DNA of 64,000 bases, taken from NCBI RefSeq assembly GCF_002434265.1, contig NZ_DJJS01000004.1, positions 474,975-538,974 of the forward strand. The letters run 5' to 3'. The stretch's first letter is position 1. Every line of letters starts with the position of its first letter. The stretch comes from Pseudomonas sp. UBA6562. GTDB lineage: Bacteria > Pseudomonadota > Gammaproteobacteria > Pseudomonadales > Pseudomonadaceae. This document shows positions 36,446-44,988 of this stretch, piece after piece. The translations under genes and the position numbers were made by a program. The notes beneath the pieces were generated by a model. That model was not told the DNA's origin. It ran no database searches and was given only the letters and a program-made list of their open reading frames with translations.

Positions 36446-37333
36446 TCAAGCCGATTGGCTTGCACTACTGAGGGTCTGCTCGGTTGCAGAGTTGTCCCAC
36501 GGAGACTTATAGCGGGCAGCGTTCATCTTCGTAACGGGTTTGATACAGATATGCAGCGCTACCAAAGGTTCCATTCCGGTAGGGCCATGCATAACCTGGT
36601 TGGGCACGATCAGTTGCGGCGCATGGCCGCTGAACACGATGTGGCCCAGTAATTCGTAGAAATGGCGGTTCGGGCCGACCAGGCTGAAGCCTGCGGCCAC
36701 CAGGCCTAGGGCCTGGTTGCGCATGCCGGTGTAGACACCGGTCGCCACGTTCGGTCTGGGGCCGGAGCCGGCGGTCGTCGAGGTATAGACCAGATCGACG
36801 CCCTCGGGCTTGTTCGACCAGTCCACGCAGAAGCCTTCGAGCAGCCGCGTATCGTCGTGCTGGCCTATCCAGCCTTTACTCGACACCACATCGCCCGCGC
36901 CTTGGACATAGGCGGTGAGCGTGAGGGCAGCCGGCGCGTGGTCGGATTCGATGGCGGTGGCGGGAACGGCAGTGGCTATGACGGCGAAGCTACGCATGAT
37001 GGCAGGCGAGGTGTCGATACGGTCGATGCGCAAATCGATAGGTTCGATGGTGGCATCGAACATATGGTATTCGGTGATCAGAACGGTGGTAGCGCCGCCT
37101 TTGACGCGCGCCACGATGGTATCGCCGAGCTTGTGCAGCATGTTCTTGCTGATGCCTTCACCTGGGAAGAAGTCGATCGACCCTTTGCCAAGCGGCGCTT
37201 GTTGCAGCGCGATACAGACCGGTTTGTCCTGTGGAGGCTGCGACGCATAACGGAAAATGTACATTCCCGGCTCTAGGAGCGTCACACGAGAGCTGATCTT
37301 CAAGCCGTCAAGGGTATGCGAAGGCAATGACAT
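36446..37333 (-). CDS. Unknown 295-residue protein upstream of the DUF4214 gene
   Basis: I do not recognise this family. The protein appears soluble and beta-rich, with no signal peptide, no membrane segment and no known catalytic motif. The first half (MYIFRYASQP, GKGSIDFFPG, ARVKGGATTVLITEYH) and the middle (ESDHAPAALTLTAYVQG) read like a beta-sandwich. The second half contains EGFCVDWSNKPEGVDLVYT and PNRHFYELLGHIVFSG. It is on the same strand as the DUF4214 gene and ends 17 bases before it, so the two are very likely co-transcribed. It could be a chaperone, a second secreted partner or a glycan-binding protein; none of these can be shown from sequence. Confidence 0.75.
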   Translation of the reverse strand: MSLPSHTLDGLKISSRVTLLEPGMYIFRYASQPPQDKPVCIALQQAPLGKGSIDFFPGEGISKNMLHKLGDTIVARVKGGATTVLITEYHMFDATIEPIDLRIDRIDTSPAIMRSFAVIATAVPATAIESDHAPAALTLTAYVQGAGDVVSSKGWIGQHDDTRLLEGFCVDWSNKPEGVDLVYTSTTAGSGPRPNVATGVYTGMRNQALGLVAAGFSLVGPNRHFYELLGHIVFSGHAPQLIVPNQVMHGPTGMEPLVALHICIKPVTKMNAARYKSPWDNSATEQTLSSASQSA

Positions 37334-37907
37334 GGCTTTTCAAGCTCCTTTGAACGTAAAGCACATCAGACTGCTGGAGAAGCGGAACCGGATTTCTGCA
37401 AAGCATGCAGTCTATATCGGGTTCCCTCCGATGCCGCAGGGTAAGCGATGGACAGATATTGTCAATGAATGTTCATAAAAAAAATTTCTTTATGGGAATA
37501 GAACTTACGGTTATTTGAACGGGTCTGTCAGCGATCTGTAACGTGACCTACGTAAAACGGAAATAAACGAACTTTCATGTGAAAAACGCTTAAAATTCAA
37601 TCCATTAGGTATAGCATCCCGCCTCTGGAGTTGCCGCCGTCAATATTCGAACGCTGATTCTCGAATGTGACGAATTTCACACTCAACGTGAGGGCGCTGC
37701 TCTAGACCGCCGCTATCGACGCTGCGAATCGACTTCGTTCGATTCAGGCGCTTGCTAACTGACTGGGTAGGTAATTACTTCATGCAGCTACCGCTTGTCG
37801 CTCCTTCCGGTTAAACCTTCCTTTCTCGTCCACCGTCGAGCGCGCCCCTCTTTTCAAGGGGGTGTTACACTGCGCGCCGTTTTTGCCCTCGCGTTAGTAC
37901 GGATGCC
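37334..37907. promoter_or_regulatory. Divergent control region between the exported-protein genes and the T1SS operon
   Basis: This 574-base AT-rich stretch has no supportable gene. It must contain the promoters of the minus-strand pair (37333 and lower) and of the secretion operon (37908 and higher). The hairpin GAATCGA (37726-37732) / TCGATTC (37739-37745) around CTTCGT lies about 165 bases before the ATPase start. A-runs and T-rich DNA occur at 37475-37520. No clear operator of a known regulator was recognised. Confidence 0.6.
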
Positions 37908-39833
37908 ATGAGTCGTATAAAAGAAAATAACTTGCGTGCCGCCCTTCGGGCCTGCAAGAGCAGCTTTCTCTCCGTGGGCTTTTTCAGCCTGTTCGTGAAC
38001 ACGCTGATGCTGGTGCCCACCTTCTTCATGATTCAGGTGTCTGGTCGGGTCGTGCCGTCGAGCAGCGAGTCCACGCTGCTGATGCTGACGCTGATCATGA
38101 CGGTGCTGATGATCACACTGGGCTCGCTCGAGTGGGTGCGCTCGCGGATCATGGTCCGCATCAGCAACCGTCTGGACGTGTTGCTCAGCCGCGATGTGTA
38201 CCGTGCCAGCTTCCGGCGCGCCCTCAATAGCGGCGGTGGCGACGCAACCGCCCAATCGCTCAATGACCTGACCTCGCTGCGGCAGTTCTTCACGGGTCCG
38301 GGGTTGTTCGCGTTCTTCGATGCGCCCTGGTTCCCCATCTATACCCTGGTGATGTTCCTGTTCCATCCGTGGTTCGGCTGGATGACGCTGGCGTGTGGCT
38401 TCATCCTGACGGTGCTGGCGTTCGTTAACCATCGGGTCACGGGCGATGCGCTGGCCGAGGCGAACAAGGAAAGCGTCGTGTCCAACATCGCGACCACCAA
38501 GACGCTGCGCAACGCCGAAGTGATCGAGTCGATGGGTATGCTCGACACCCTGATGAACCGTTGGGCCAAGCGCCAGCGCAAAGTGCTCAAGCTGCAATCG
38601 GACGCCAGCGACAAGGGCGGCGCCGTGAGTTCGGTGTCCAAGACGTTCCGCATGTGGGCGCAGTCGATCATGCTCGCCATGGGTGGCTATCTGGTGATCA
38701 CCCACCAGATCAATCCAGGTCTGCTCATGGCCGGCTCGCTGCTGCTGGGTCGTGCGCTGGCCCCCATCGACATGATGATCGGTAGCTGGAAGGGCTTCGT
38801 CGCGGCCAAGGTACAGTACGACCGGCTGGACAAAGTCCTCGAAGACCAGAACGCCGAACCCGAGCGCATGAAGCTGCCGGCTCCGGAAGGCCACATCCAG
38901 GTAGAAAACCTGGTCTTGGCACCCCCTGGGAGCAAAACGCCGGTGCTGCGCAACATCAGTTTCGTCGCGCCTGCCGGCTCCATCGTCGGCATCATCGGCC
39001 CTAGCGCCGCCGGCAAGTCGACGCTAGTGCGTGGCCTTATGGGTATCTGGCCCAGCCAGCATGGCGTGGTACGCCTCGACGGCGCCGACATCAGCGCCTG
39101 GGACAAGCATGACCTTGGCCCCTATGTCGGCTACCTGCCGCAGGACATCGAACTGTTCGAAGGCACCATCAGCGAGAACATCGCCCGCTTCGAGAAGGTC
39201 GACCCGGAAAAGGTCGTGGAGGCTGCGCAAACGGCCGGTGTGCACGAGATGATCCTCATGCAGCCCGACGGCTACGACACGGTCATCGGCAGCGATGGCG
39301 TCAACCTGTCCGGCGGCCAGCGCCAGCGCATCGGCCTGGCCCGGGCGCTATATGGCAAGCCTCGCTTGATCGTGCTCGACGAGCCCAACTCGAACCTCGA
39401 CGACGTGGGTGAAAAGGCGCTCGGTGTCGCGCTGCAGAAGATCAAGGAAAGTGGGGCGACGGTCTTCATTGTCTCGCACCGTCCGAACATTCTGTCGCGT
39501 CTGGACCGTGTGTTGGTAATGTCTGCCGGTACCATCACTATGTACGGCGAGCGTGACAAGGTCATCGCCCAGTTGGCCCAGCAGCAGCAACAGGCGGGCA
39601 CGCAGCCGCGTATCGCCAAAGGCGCGCCTGGCGCTCCGGCGTCACCTACACCTGGCCCTGCCGCACCAAGCGCTCCGACGACGCCCGCACCTGGTCCCGC
39701 TGCACCGGCCGCGCCAGCGGCGCCTGCGCCTGGCGCGACCGCATCGGGCGCCCCGACGCCGCCTACGCCACCCGCCGCGCCCGCCGGGGACACCCCCGTC
39801 GCGCCGTCCCCTGCAACCCCGAACGGCGTGTGA
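37908..39833 (+). CDS. Type I secretion ABC transporter (PrtD/HlyB-type permease-ATPase)
   Basis: This is a 641-residue exporter. The membrane domain spans about 20-300, with LMLVPTFFMIQVSGRVVPSS near the start as in PrtD-type transporters, and it lacks an N-terminal C39-like domain. The ATPase has Walker A GPSAAGKST (364-372), signature LSGGQRQRIGLA (467-478) and Walker B LIVLDEPN (487-494). The last 70 residues (573-641) are almost only Ala, Pro, Gly, Ser and Thr, which is unusual for the family. It is followed 13 bases later by the adaptor gene. Its likely client is the divergent DUF4214 protein. Confidence 0.93.
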   Translation: MSRIKENNLRAALRACKSSFLSVGFFSLFVNTLMLVPTFFMIQVSGRVVPSSSESTLLMLTLIMTVLMITLGSLEWVRSRIMVRISNRLDVLLSRDVYRASFRRALNSGGGDATAQSLNDLTSLRQFFTGPGLFAFFDAPWFPIYTLVMFLFHPWFGWMTLACGFILTVLAFVNHRVTGDALAEANKESVVSNIATTKTLRNAEVIESMGMLDTLMNRWAKRQRKVLKLQSDASDKGGAVSSVSKTFRMWAQSIMLAMGGYLVITHQINPGLLMAGSLLLGRALAPIDMMIGSWKGFVAAKVQYDRLDKVLEDQNAEPERMKLPAPEGHIQVENLVLAPPGSKTPVLRNISFVAPAGSIVGIIGPSAAGKSTLVRGLMGIWPSQHGVVRLDGADISAWDKHDLGPYVGYLPQDIELFEGTISENIARFEKVDPEKVVEAAQTAGVHEMILMQPDGYDTVIGSDGVNLSGGQRQRIGLARALYGKPRLIVLDEPNSNLDDVGEKALGVALQKIKESGATVFIVSHRPNILSRLDRVLVMSAGTITMYGERDKVIAQLAQQQQQAGTQPRIAKGAPGAPASPTPGPAAPSAPTTPAPGPAAPAAPAAPAPGATASGAPTPPTPPAAPAGDTPVAPSPATPNGV

Positions 39834-39846
39834 AAGGACTTCATCG

Positions 39847-41172
39847 ATGACCAGCAAAGCCATAGCCCAGTTCGACCACAACTTCGATGACATGCCCACA
39901 TCCGACCGCGGCATCCGCCGCATCGGCCTGACCATCGTCCTGGTGACCTTCGGTATCTTCGGCACCTGGGCCGCGTTCGCGCCCTTGAGCAATGCCGTGC
40001 ACGGCTCCGGTTTCGTGACCGTGCAGAGCTACCGCAAGACCGTCCAGCACCTGGAAGGCGGCATCGTCAAGGAGCTGCTGGCCCGAGACGGCGACAGCGT
40101 CAAGAAAGGCGACCCTGTCATCGTCCTGGACGAGTCCCAGCTCAGCGCCGAGTACGAATCCACACGCAACCAATTGATCGTCGCGCGCTACAAGGAAGCC
40201 CGCTTGCGGGCCGAGCGCGATCAGCTCGACACCATTCCGGCCGTCAAGCTTACAGGCACCGATTCCGATCGTGCCCAAGAGGCGCTCGCCGGGGAGCAAC
40301 AGGTGTTCGTGTCCCGCAAGGCCTCGCGCCTGGGCGAGATTTCGGTGCACCGCGAGCAGATCAGCCAGCTCAAGGCGCAGATCGGCGGCCTGGAAGAGAT
40401 GATCCGCACCAAGCAGGGCCTCGAGAAGTCCTACAGCGGCGAGATCGTCCAGCTCAAGGACCTGCTGGCCCAGGGCTTCGTCGACAACCAGCGCCTGCTG
40501 GAGTCGCAACGCAAGCTCGACATGCTGCGCACGGAGGTGGCCGACCACAAGTCGAACATCGCCAAGACCAAGCTGCAGATCAGCGAAACCGAGCTGCAGA
40601 TCGTGCAGTTGGACAAGAAATTCAACGCTGACGTGGCCGACGAGCTGGCCCAGGTGCAGGCCCAGGTCTTCGACCTGCAAGAGAAGGAGGCCGCGCTCCA
40701 GGACCGACTTTCGCGTGTGGTCATCCGCGCCCCGGAAAGCGGCATGGTGCTGGACATGAAGGTGCACACCGTAGGCGGTGTGGTGCAAGCCGGTACGCCG
40801 TTGATGGATATCGTGCCGCTGTCGTCCGATCTGGTCATCGAGGCCAGAGTGGCGCCGGTCGATATCGACCGACTGGAGTTGGGCAAGACGGCCGATATCC
40901 GCTTCAGCGCTTTCAACAATGCGACCACGCCGGTCATCGAAGGCAAGCTCACGCGTATTTCGGCCGACCGTTTGACCGATGAGCGTACAGGCGACCCGTA
41001 CTACCTGGTCCGCGTCAACGTCACCGAAGAAGGCATGAAAAAGCTGGCCAACCGTAAGCTGCAACCGGGCATGCCCGCCGAAGTGCTGATCAATGCAGGC
41101 GACCGCACCATGCTCGAGTACCTGCTCAAGCCGGCGCGCAACATGTTCGCCGAATCGATGATCGAGGAATGA
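39847..41172 (+). CDS. HlyD-family type I secretion periplasmic adaptor
   Basis: This is a 441-residue membrane-fusion protein. One transmembrane helix lies near residues 25-45 (IGLTIVLVTFGIFGTWAAF), followed by GFVTVQSYRKTVQHLEGGIV, the PrtE/HlyD landmark. A lipoyl half-motif comes next, then a long coiled-coil hairpin (about 100-290). The second lipoyl half (VIRAPESGMVLDMKVHTVGG) and a beta-barrel tail complete the fold. It links the ABC exporter with the outer-membrane channel. Its stop overlaps the next start in ATGA. Confidence 0.93.
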   Translation: MTSKAIAQFDHNFDDMPTSDRGIRRIGLTIVLVTFGIFGTWAAFAPLSNAVHGSGFVTVQSYRKTVQHLEGGIVKELLARDGDSVKKGDPVIVLDESQLSAEYESTRNQLIVARYKEARLRAERDQLDTIPAVKLTGTDSDRAQEALAGEQQVFVSRKASRLGEISVHREQISQLKAQIGGLEEMIRTKQGLEKSYSGEIVQLKDLLAQGFVDNQRLLESQRKLDMLRTEVADHKSNIAKTKLQISETELQIVQLDKKFNADVADELAQVQAQVFDLQEKEAALQDRLSRVVIRAPESGMVLDMKVHTVGGVVQAGTPLMDIVPLSSDLVIEARVAPVDIDRLELGKTADIRFSAFNNATTPVIEGKLTRISADRLTDERTGDPYYLVRVNVTEEGMKKLANRKLQPGMPAEVLINAGDRTMLEYLLKPARNMFAESMIEE

Positions 41173-42584
41173 TTGTGCTGCGTTTGTTACCGGGTGTAGT
41201 GCTGAGTCTCGCCATCGCACAGGCCATGGCCGCCGAGCCGGTGGTGCCCAAAGACGTCCCGCCCAAGCCGGTGTCGGCCTCGACCTACGCGCTGGACTTG
41301 GGGGCGTTGTACAAGGAGGCGCGACTGGAAGATCCACGTGTGCTGGCGGCCTACCTGCGTGCGCGGTCGGCCTCCGAGCAGCAACGCGCAGCGTTGGGCG
41401 GGCTCTTGCCGCAGCTTTCGGCCAACACCAGCGCCAACCGCATCCTGCGCAAGGACGAAGCCTCGCGCGAGATCTACAACAACAAGAGCAATTCTCTGAC
41501 CCTTACCCAGTACCTGTACAACAAGACGGCCTGGGAAACCTGGCAGAAGACCAAGAGCGTCACGCGCCAGCGCGACGAGCAGGCCGAAGATGCCCACTCC
41601 GAGGCTGCCGTCGAACTCGCCAAGCGCTATTTCGTCGCCTTGGCCGCCGACGACGAACTGGAACTGGTCCAGGCCGAGCGCCGCGCCACGCAGAAGAACC
41701 TCGACCGCGTGACGTCGATGTTTGAGCAGCAGATGGCCAAGATCACCGACAAGCTCGACCTCCAGGCGCGGGTGGATTTCCTCGCGGCCCAAGAGGTCGA
41801 GGCGCGCAATCAGGTGCAGGTGAGCCGCGAGGCGTTGTCCGAACTGGTGGGGCGACCCATCACCGAGCGTTTGAGCCGGGTGCGCAGCGATGTGGCTCTG
41901 GAAGCGCCGCCTCGGCCGTTGGAGAACTTCGTGGCCCAGGCGATCGAAACCAACCCGTTGCTCAAGGCGTACCAGTACGGTGCCGATGCAGCCAATGCCG
42001 CGGTGCGCGAAGGCAAGGGCGGGCATTACCCGCAGGTGTCGTTGAACCTGAGCGCCCAGCGCAGCGACGTGGGTTACGACAATACCCAGACACCGCGCAG
42101 CGACAGCTATGTGGCGAGCGTCGGGATTTCGCTGCCTTTATACAGTGGCGGCTCGACGTCGGCACGGGTGCGTGGCTTGTACGACGACCAGTTGGCAGCC
42201 GAGCAGGATCTGGAAGCCGTGCGCCGGCAAGTGGTCAAGGAGACCACCACGTCTTACCTGACCGCTCAGGCGGCGGTCGAGAAGATCCGCGCCAACCGCA
42301 ATGCGCTGTCCTCGGCACAGCAGTCGAGCATCGCCGCGCAGAAGGCCTTCACCTACGGTGTGGTCAACGCAGTGGATGTGTTGAACAGCGTGCAGAGCGA
42401 GTTCAAGGCCCGTCGGGACCTGCTCAAGTCGCAGTACGACTTCATCACCAACCTGTTCATGCTTAACCGCTGGAGCGGGCAGTTGAACCAGGAGAGCGTC
42501 GACAGCGTGAACGTCTGGCTCAGCCCGGAACCGGACAAGGGCTTGCCGGGTGGGGATCTGGCCAAGGCCGATACCAAGCGCTGA
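41169..42584 (+). CDS. TolC-family outer-membrane channel of the T1SS
   Basis: This 471-residue protein has a signal peptide (hydrophobic RLLPGVVLSLAIAQAMA, cleavage near AMA-AEP). Two TolC-like halves are present: LGALYKEARLEDPRVLAAYL early, and SLNLSAQRSDVGYDN plus VGISLPLYSGGSTSARV at the second. AQAAVEKIRANRNALSSAQQ forms part of the helical barrel. It completes the three-part type I secretion operon, and its ATG overlaps the adaptor stop. Its dedicated linkage suggests it is not the general drug-efflux TolC of the cell. Confidence 0.92.
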   Translation: MIVLRLLPGVVLSLAIAQAMAAEPVVPKDVPPKPVSASTYALDLGALYKEARLEDPRVLAAYLRARSASEQQRAALGGLLPQLSANTSANRILRKDEASREIYNNKSNSLTLTQYLYNKTAWETWQKTKSVTRQRDEQAEDAHSEAAVELAKRYFVALAADDELELVQAERRATQKNLDRVTSMFEQQMAKITDKLDLQARVDFLAAQEVEARNQVQVSREALSELVGRPITERLSRVRSDVALEAPPRPLENFVAQAIETNPLLKAYQYGADAANAAVREGKGGHYPQVSLNLSAQRSDVGYDNTQTPRSDSYVASVGISLPLYSGGSTSARVRGLYDDQLAAEQDLEAVRRQVVKETTTSYLTAQAAVEKIRANRNALSSAQQSSIAAQKAFTYGVVNAVDVLNSVQSEFKARRDLLKSQYDFITNLFMLNRWSGQLNQESVDSVNVWLSPEPDKGLPGGDLAKADTKR

Positions 42585-43060
42585 GCGGGCGGGGCGGGGT
42601 GAGGAGTGTCGAGTAGTCAAGGTGGAGAAGCGGCAGGTTCGGCGCTCCGATCAGCTGCGGTGGGGCGCGCAGCGGCCCTTGTTCGAGCGATGGGCTGATG
42701 CTGGATCGATGGTGTTATGGCCATCGGGCCGGCTCCGCCGGCCCAGTGCCCAATGCCCAATCCCGGCACCTTATCGGTACCGCTTCAATGCACAGACCTG
42801 GCTGATTCGCCTGTCGTAGCCAAACCGGATTTATCCGACATCCGCGAACGAAAAATCCGCTCTGCTGTCCTTACCCCCGGCATGCGCATTCCGCCGAAAG
42901 CCGGCTTGTGCAATCCTGTCACATGATCTACGTCGAGCACGATGCTGCGGTAGATGTATACTCCCCACCCACCGTTCACGCCGGCCTGGTTGGCGGCCTC
43001 TCGGGCTCGTCCTCGGCATTTGAATGCCCTTTATCGTACTAACGGAGTTGGTTAATTCGC
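42585..43060. other. Intergenic region between the T1SS operon and gmd
   Basis: No gene can be supported in these 476 bases. The perfect hairpin GGGCCGGC (42726-42733) / GCCGGCCC (42737-42744) with loop TCC is the best end for the secretion operon, although no T-run follows. A GCGGTAG heptamer at 42948-42954, about 107 bases before gmd, resembles the core of the ops element found in long glycan operons. The gmd promoter should lie here. Confidence 0.5.
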
Positions 43061-44092
43061 ATGAAAGCAATCGTCACTGGGATCACTGGTCAAGACGGCG
43101 CCTACCTGGCAGAACTGCTATTGGAAAAGGGCTACACCGTCTATGGCACCTACCGCCGTACCAGCTCCGTCAACTTCTGGCGTATTGAAGAACTGGGCAT
43201 CCAGAACAATCCCAACCTGCACCTGGTCGAGTACGACCTGACCGACCTGTCCGCCAGCATCCGCCTGCTGCAGACCACCGGCGCCACCGAGGTGTACAAC
43301 CTGGCCGCGCAGAGCTTCGTCGGCGTGTCGTTCGAACAGCCGCTGACCACCGCCGAAATCACCGGCCTGGGCGCTGTGAACCTGCTCGAAGCCATCCGTA
43401 TCGTCAACCCGAAGGTGCGCTTCTACCAGGCCTCCACCTCCGAGATGTTCGGCAAGGTCCAGGCCATCCCGCAGATCGAGAGCACCCCGTTCTACCCGCG
43501 CAGCCCTTATGGCGTGGCCAAGCTGTACGCGCACTGGATGACCATCAACTACCGCGAGTCGTACGGCATCTTCGCCACCAGCGGCATCCTGTTCAACCAC
43601 GAGTCGCCGCTGCGTGGCCGTGAGTTCGTGACCCGCAAGATCACCGACACCGTCGCCAAGATCAAGCTGGGCCTGCAGGAAACCCTGGAGCTGGGCAACC
43701 TCGACGCCAAGCGCGACTGGGGCTTCGCCAAGGAATACGTCGAAGGCATGTGGCGCATGCTGCAAGCCGAAGAGCCGGACACCTTCGTCCTGGCCACCAA
43801 CCGTACCGAAACCGTGCGCGACTTCGTCAGCATGGCCTTCAAGGCGGTCGACATCACCCTGAACTGGAAAGGCGAAGCCGAAGCCGAGCAGGGCATCTGC
43901 GCCGCTACTGGCAAAGTGCTGGTCTCGATCAATCCCAAGTTCTACCGCCCGACCGAAGTCGACCTGCTGATCGGCAACCCGGCCAAGGCCAAGGAAGTGC
44001 TGGGCTGGGAACCGAAGACCTCGCTCGAAGAGCTGTGCCGCATGATGGTCGAAGCCGACCTGCGCCGTAACGAGCAAGGGTTCTCGTTCTGA
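43061..44092 (+). CDS. gmd: GDP-mannose 4,6-dehydratase
   Basis: This 343-residue extended SDR enzyme has TGITGQDGAYLAEL (6-19) as its nucleotide-binding loop, TSEMFGKV near 126, the catalytic YGVAKLYAHW near 150, and FNHESPLRGREFVTRK near 182. It converts GDP-mannose to GDP-4-keto-6-deoxymannose, feeding Rmd. Its stop is coupled to rmd in a one-base overlap (TGATG). It reopens the rhamnan pathway after the accessory block. Confidence 0.96.
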   Translation: MKAIVTGITGQDGAYLAELLLEKGYTVYGTYRRTSSVNFWRIEELGIQNNPNLHLVEYDLTDLSASIRLLQTTGATEVYNLAAQSFVGVSFEQPLTTAEITGLGAVNLLEAIRIVNPKVRFYQASTSEMFGKVQAIPQIESTPFYPRSPYGVAKLYAHWMTINYRESYGIFATSGILFNHESPLRGREFVTRKITDTVAKIKLGLQETLELGNLDAKRDWGFAKEYVEGMWRMLQAEEPDTFVLATNRTETVRDFVSMAFKAVDITLNWKGEAEAEQGICAATGKVLVSINPKFYRPTEVDLLIGNPAKAKEVLGWEPKTSLEELCRMMVEADLRRNEQGFSF

Positions 44093-44988
44093 TGACCCAG
44101 GCCAGCAAACGCGCACTGATCACCGGTATCCACGGTTTCACCGGCCGCTACATGGCCGCCGAACTCGAAGCCCATGGCTATGAAGTCGTCGGTACGGGCA
44201 GCCAGGCCTCCAGCGAGCCGGGTTACGTTCAGGCCGACCTCACCGATGCGGTGGGGCTTCGCGCATTGCTGGCCGACCTGCAGCCCGATGTCGTCGTGCA
44301 TCTGGCTGCGCTCGCCTTCGTCGGCCATGGTGTGGCCGATGCGTTCTATCAGGTCAACCTGATCGGCACGCGCAACCTCCTCGAGGCCATCGCCGCCTGC
44401 GGCAAACGTCCGGACTGCGTGCTGCTCGCCAGCAGCGCCAACGTCTACGGCAACGCTTCCGACGGCATGCTCAGCGAGGCCACGCCACCGGCGCCGGCGA
44501 ACGACTACGCGGTAAGCAAGCTGGGCATGGAATACATGGCCAGCCTGTGGCAAGACCGCCTGCCCATCGTCATTACACGCCCCTTCAATTACTCGGGGGT
44601 CGGGCAGGGCGAGAATTTCCTGTTGTCCAAGATCGTGTCGCACTTCCGCCGTCGGGCGTCGGTGATCGAGTTGGGCAACCTCGATGTATGGCGTGATTTC
44701 AGCGACGTGCGCGCGGTCGTGGCGGCCTACCGTGGGTTGCTGGAGGTCGCGCCCATTGGCCAGACGGTCAATGTCAGTTCCGGCGTGGCGCACTCGCTGC
44801 GCGATGTCATCGCCCTGTGCGAGCAGATCACTGGGCACAGCATGGAAGTCACTGTGAATCCTGCGTTCGTCCGGGCCAACGAGGTCAAGACGCTGACGGG
44901 TGACAACGCCCGGCTGCGCAGCCTGGTACCGGGATGGTCGACGCCGCCTTTGCGGGAGACGTTGGCCTGGATGCTGGATGGGCAATAA
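44092..44988 (+). CDS. rmd: GDP-4-keto-6-deoxy-D-mannose reductase (GDP-D-rhamnose forming)
   Basis: This 298-residue SDR enzyme has the loop ITGIHGFTGRYMAAE (10-24), SSANVYGNASDG near 118 and the catalytic YAVSKLGMEY near 140. It is paired with gmd, as in the A-band operon of P. aeruginosa, where Rmd gives GDP-D-rhamnose. A fucose synthase (Fcl) would be larger and differ around the active site, so D-rhamnose is the better call, though one based on similarity. It is coupled to the next gene through TAATG. Confidence 0.9.
   Translation: MTQASKRALITGIHGFTGRYMAAELEAHGYEVVGTGSQASSEPGYVQADLTDAVGLRALLADLQPDVVVHLAALAFVGHGVADAFYQVNLIGTRNLLEAIAACGKRPDCVLLASSANVYGNASDGMLSEATPPAPANDYAVSKLGMEYMASLWQDRLPIVITRPFNYSGVGQGENFLLSKIVSHFRRRASVIELGNLDVWRDFSDVRAVVAAYRGLLEVAPIGQTVNVSSGVAHSLRDVIALCEQITGHSMEVTVNPAFVRANEVKTLTGDNARLRSLVPGWSTPPLRETLAWMLDGQ

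Noticed and set aside
37257..37478. Small plus-strand frame of 73 codons before the T1SS control region
   Set aside because: Its first third overlaps the 295-residue gene on the other strand, and there is no ribosome site or family pattern.
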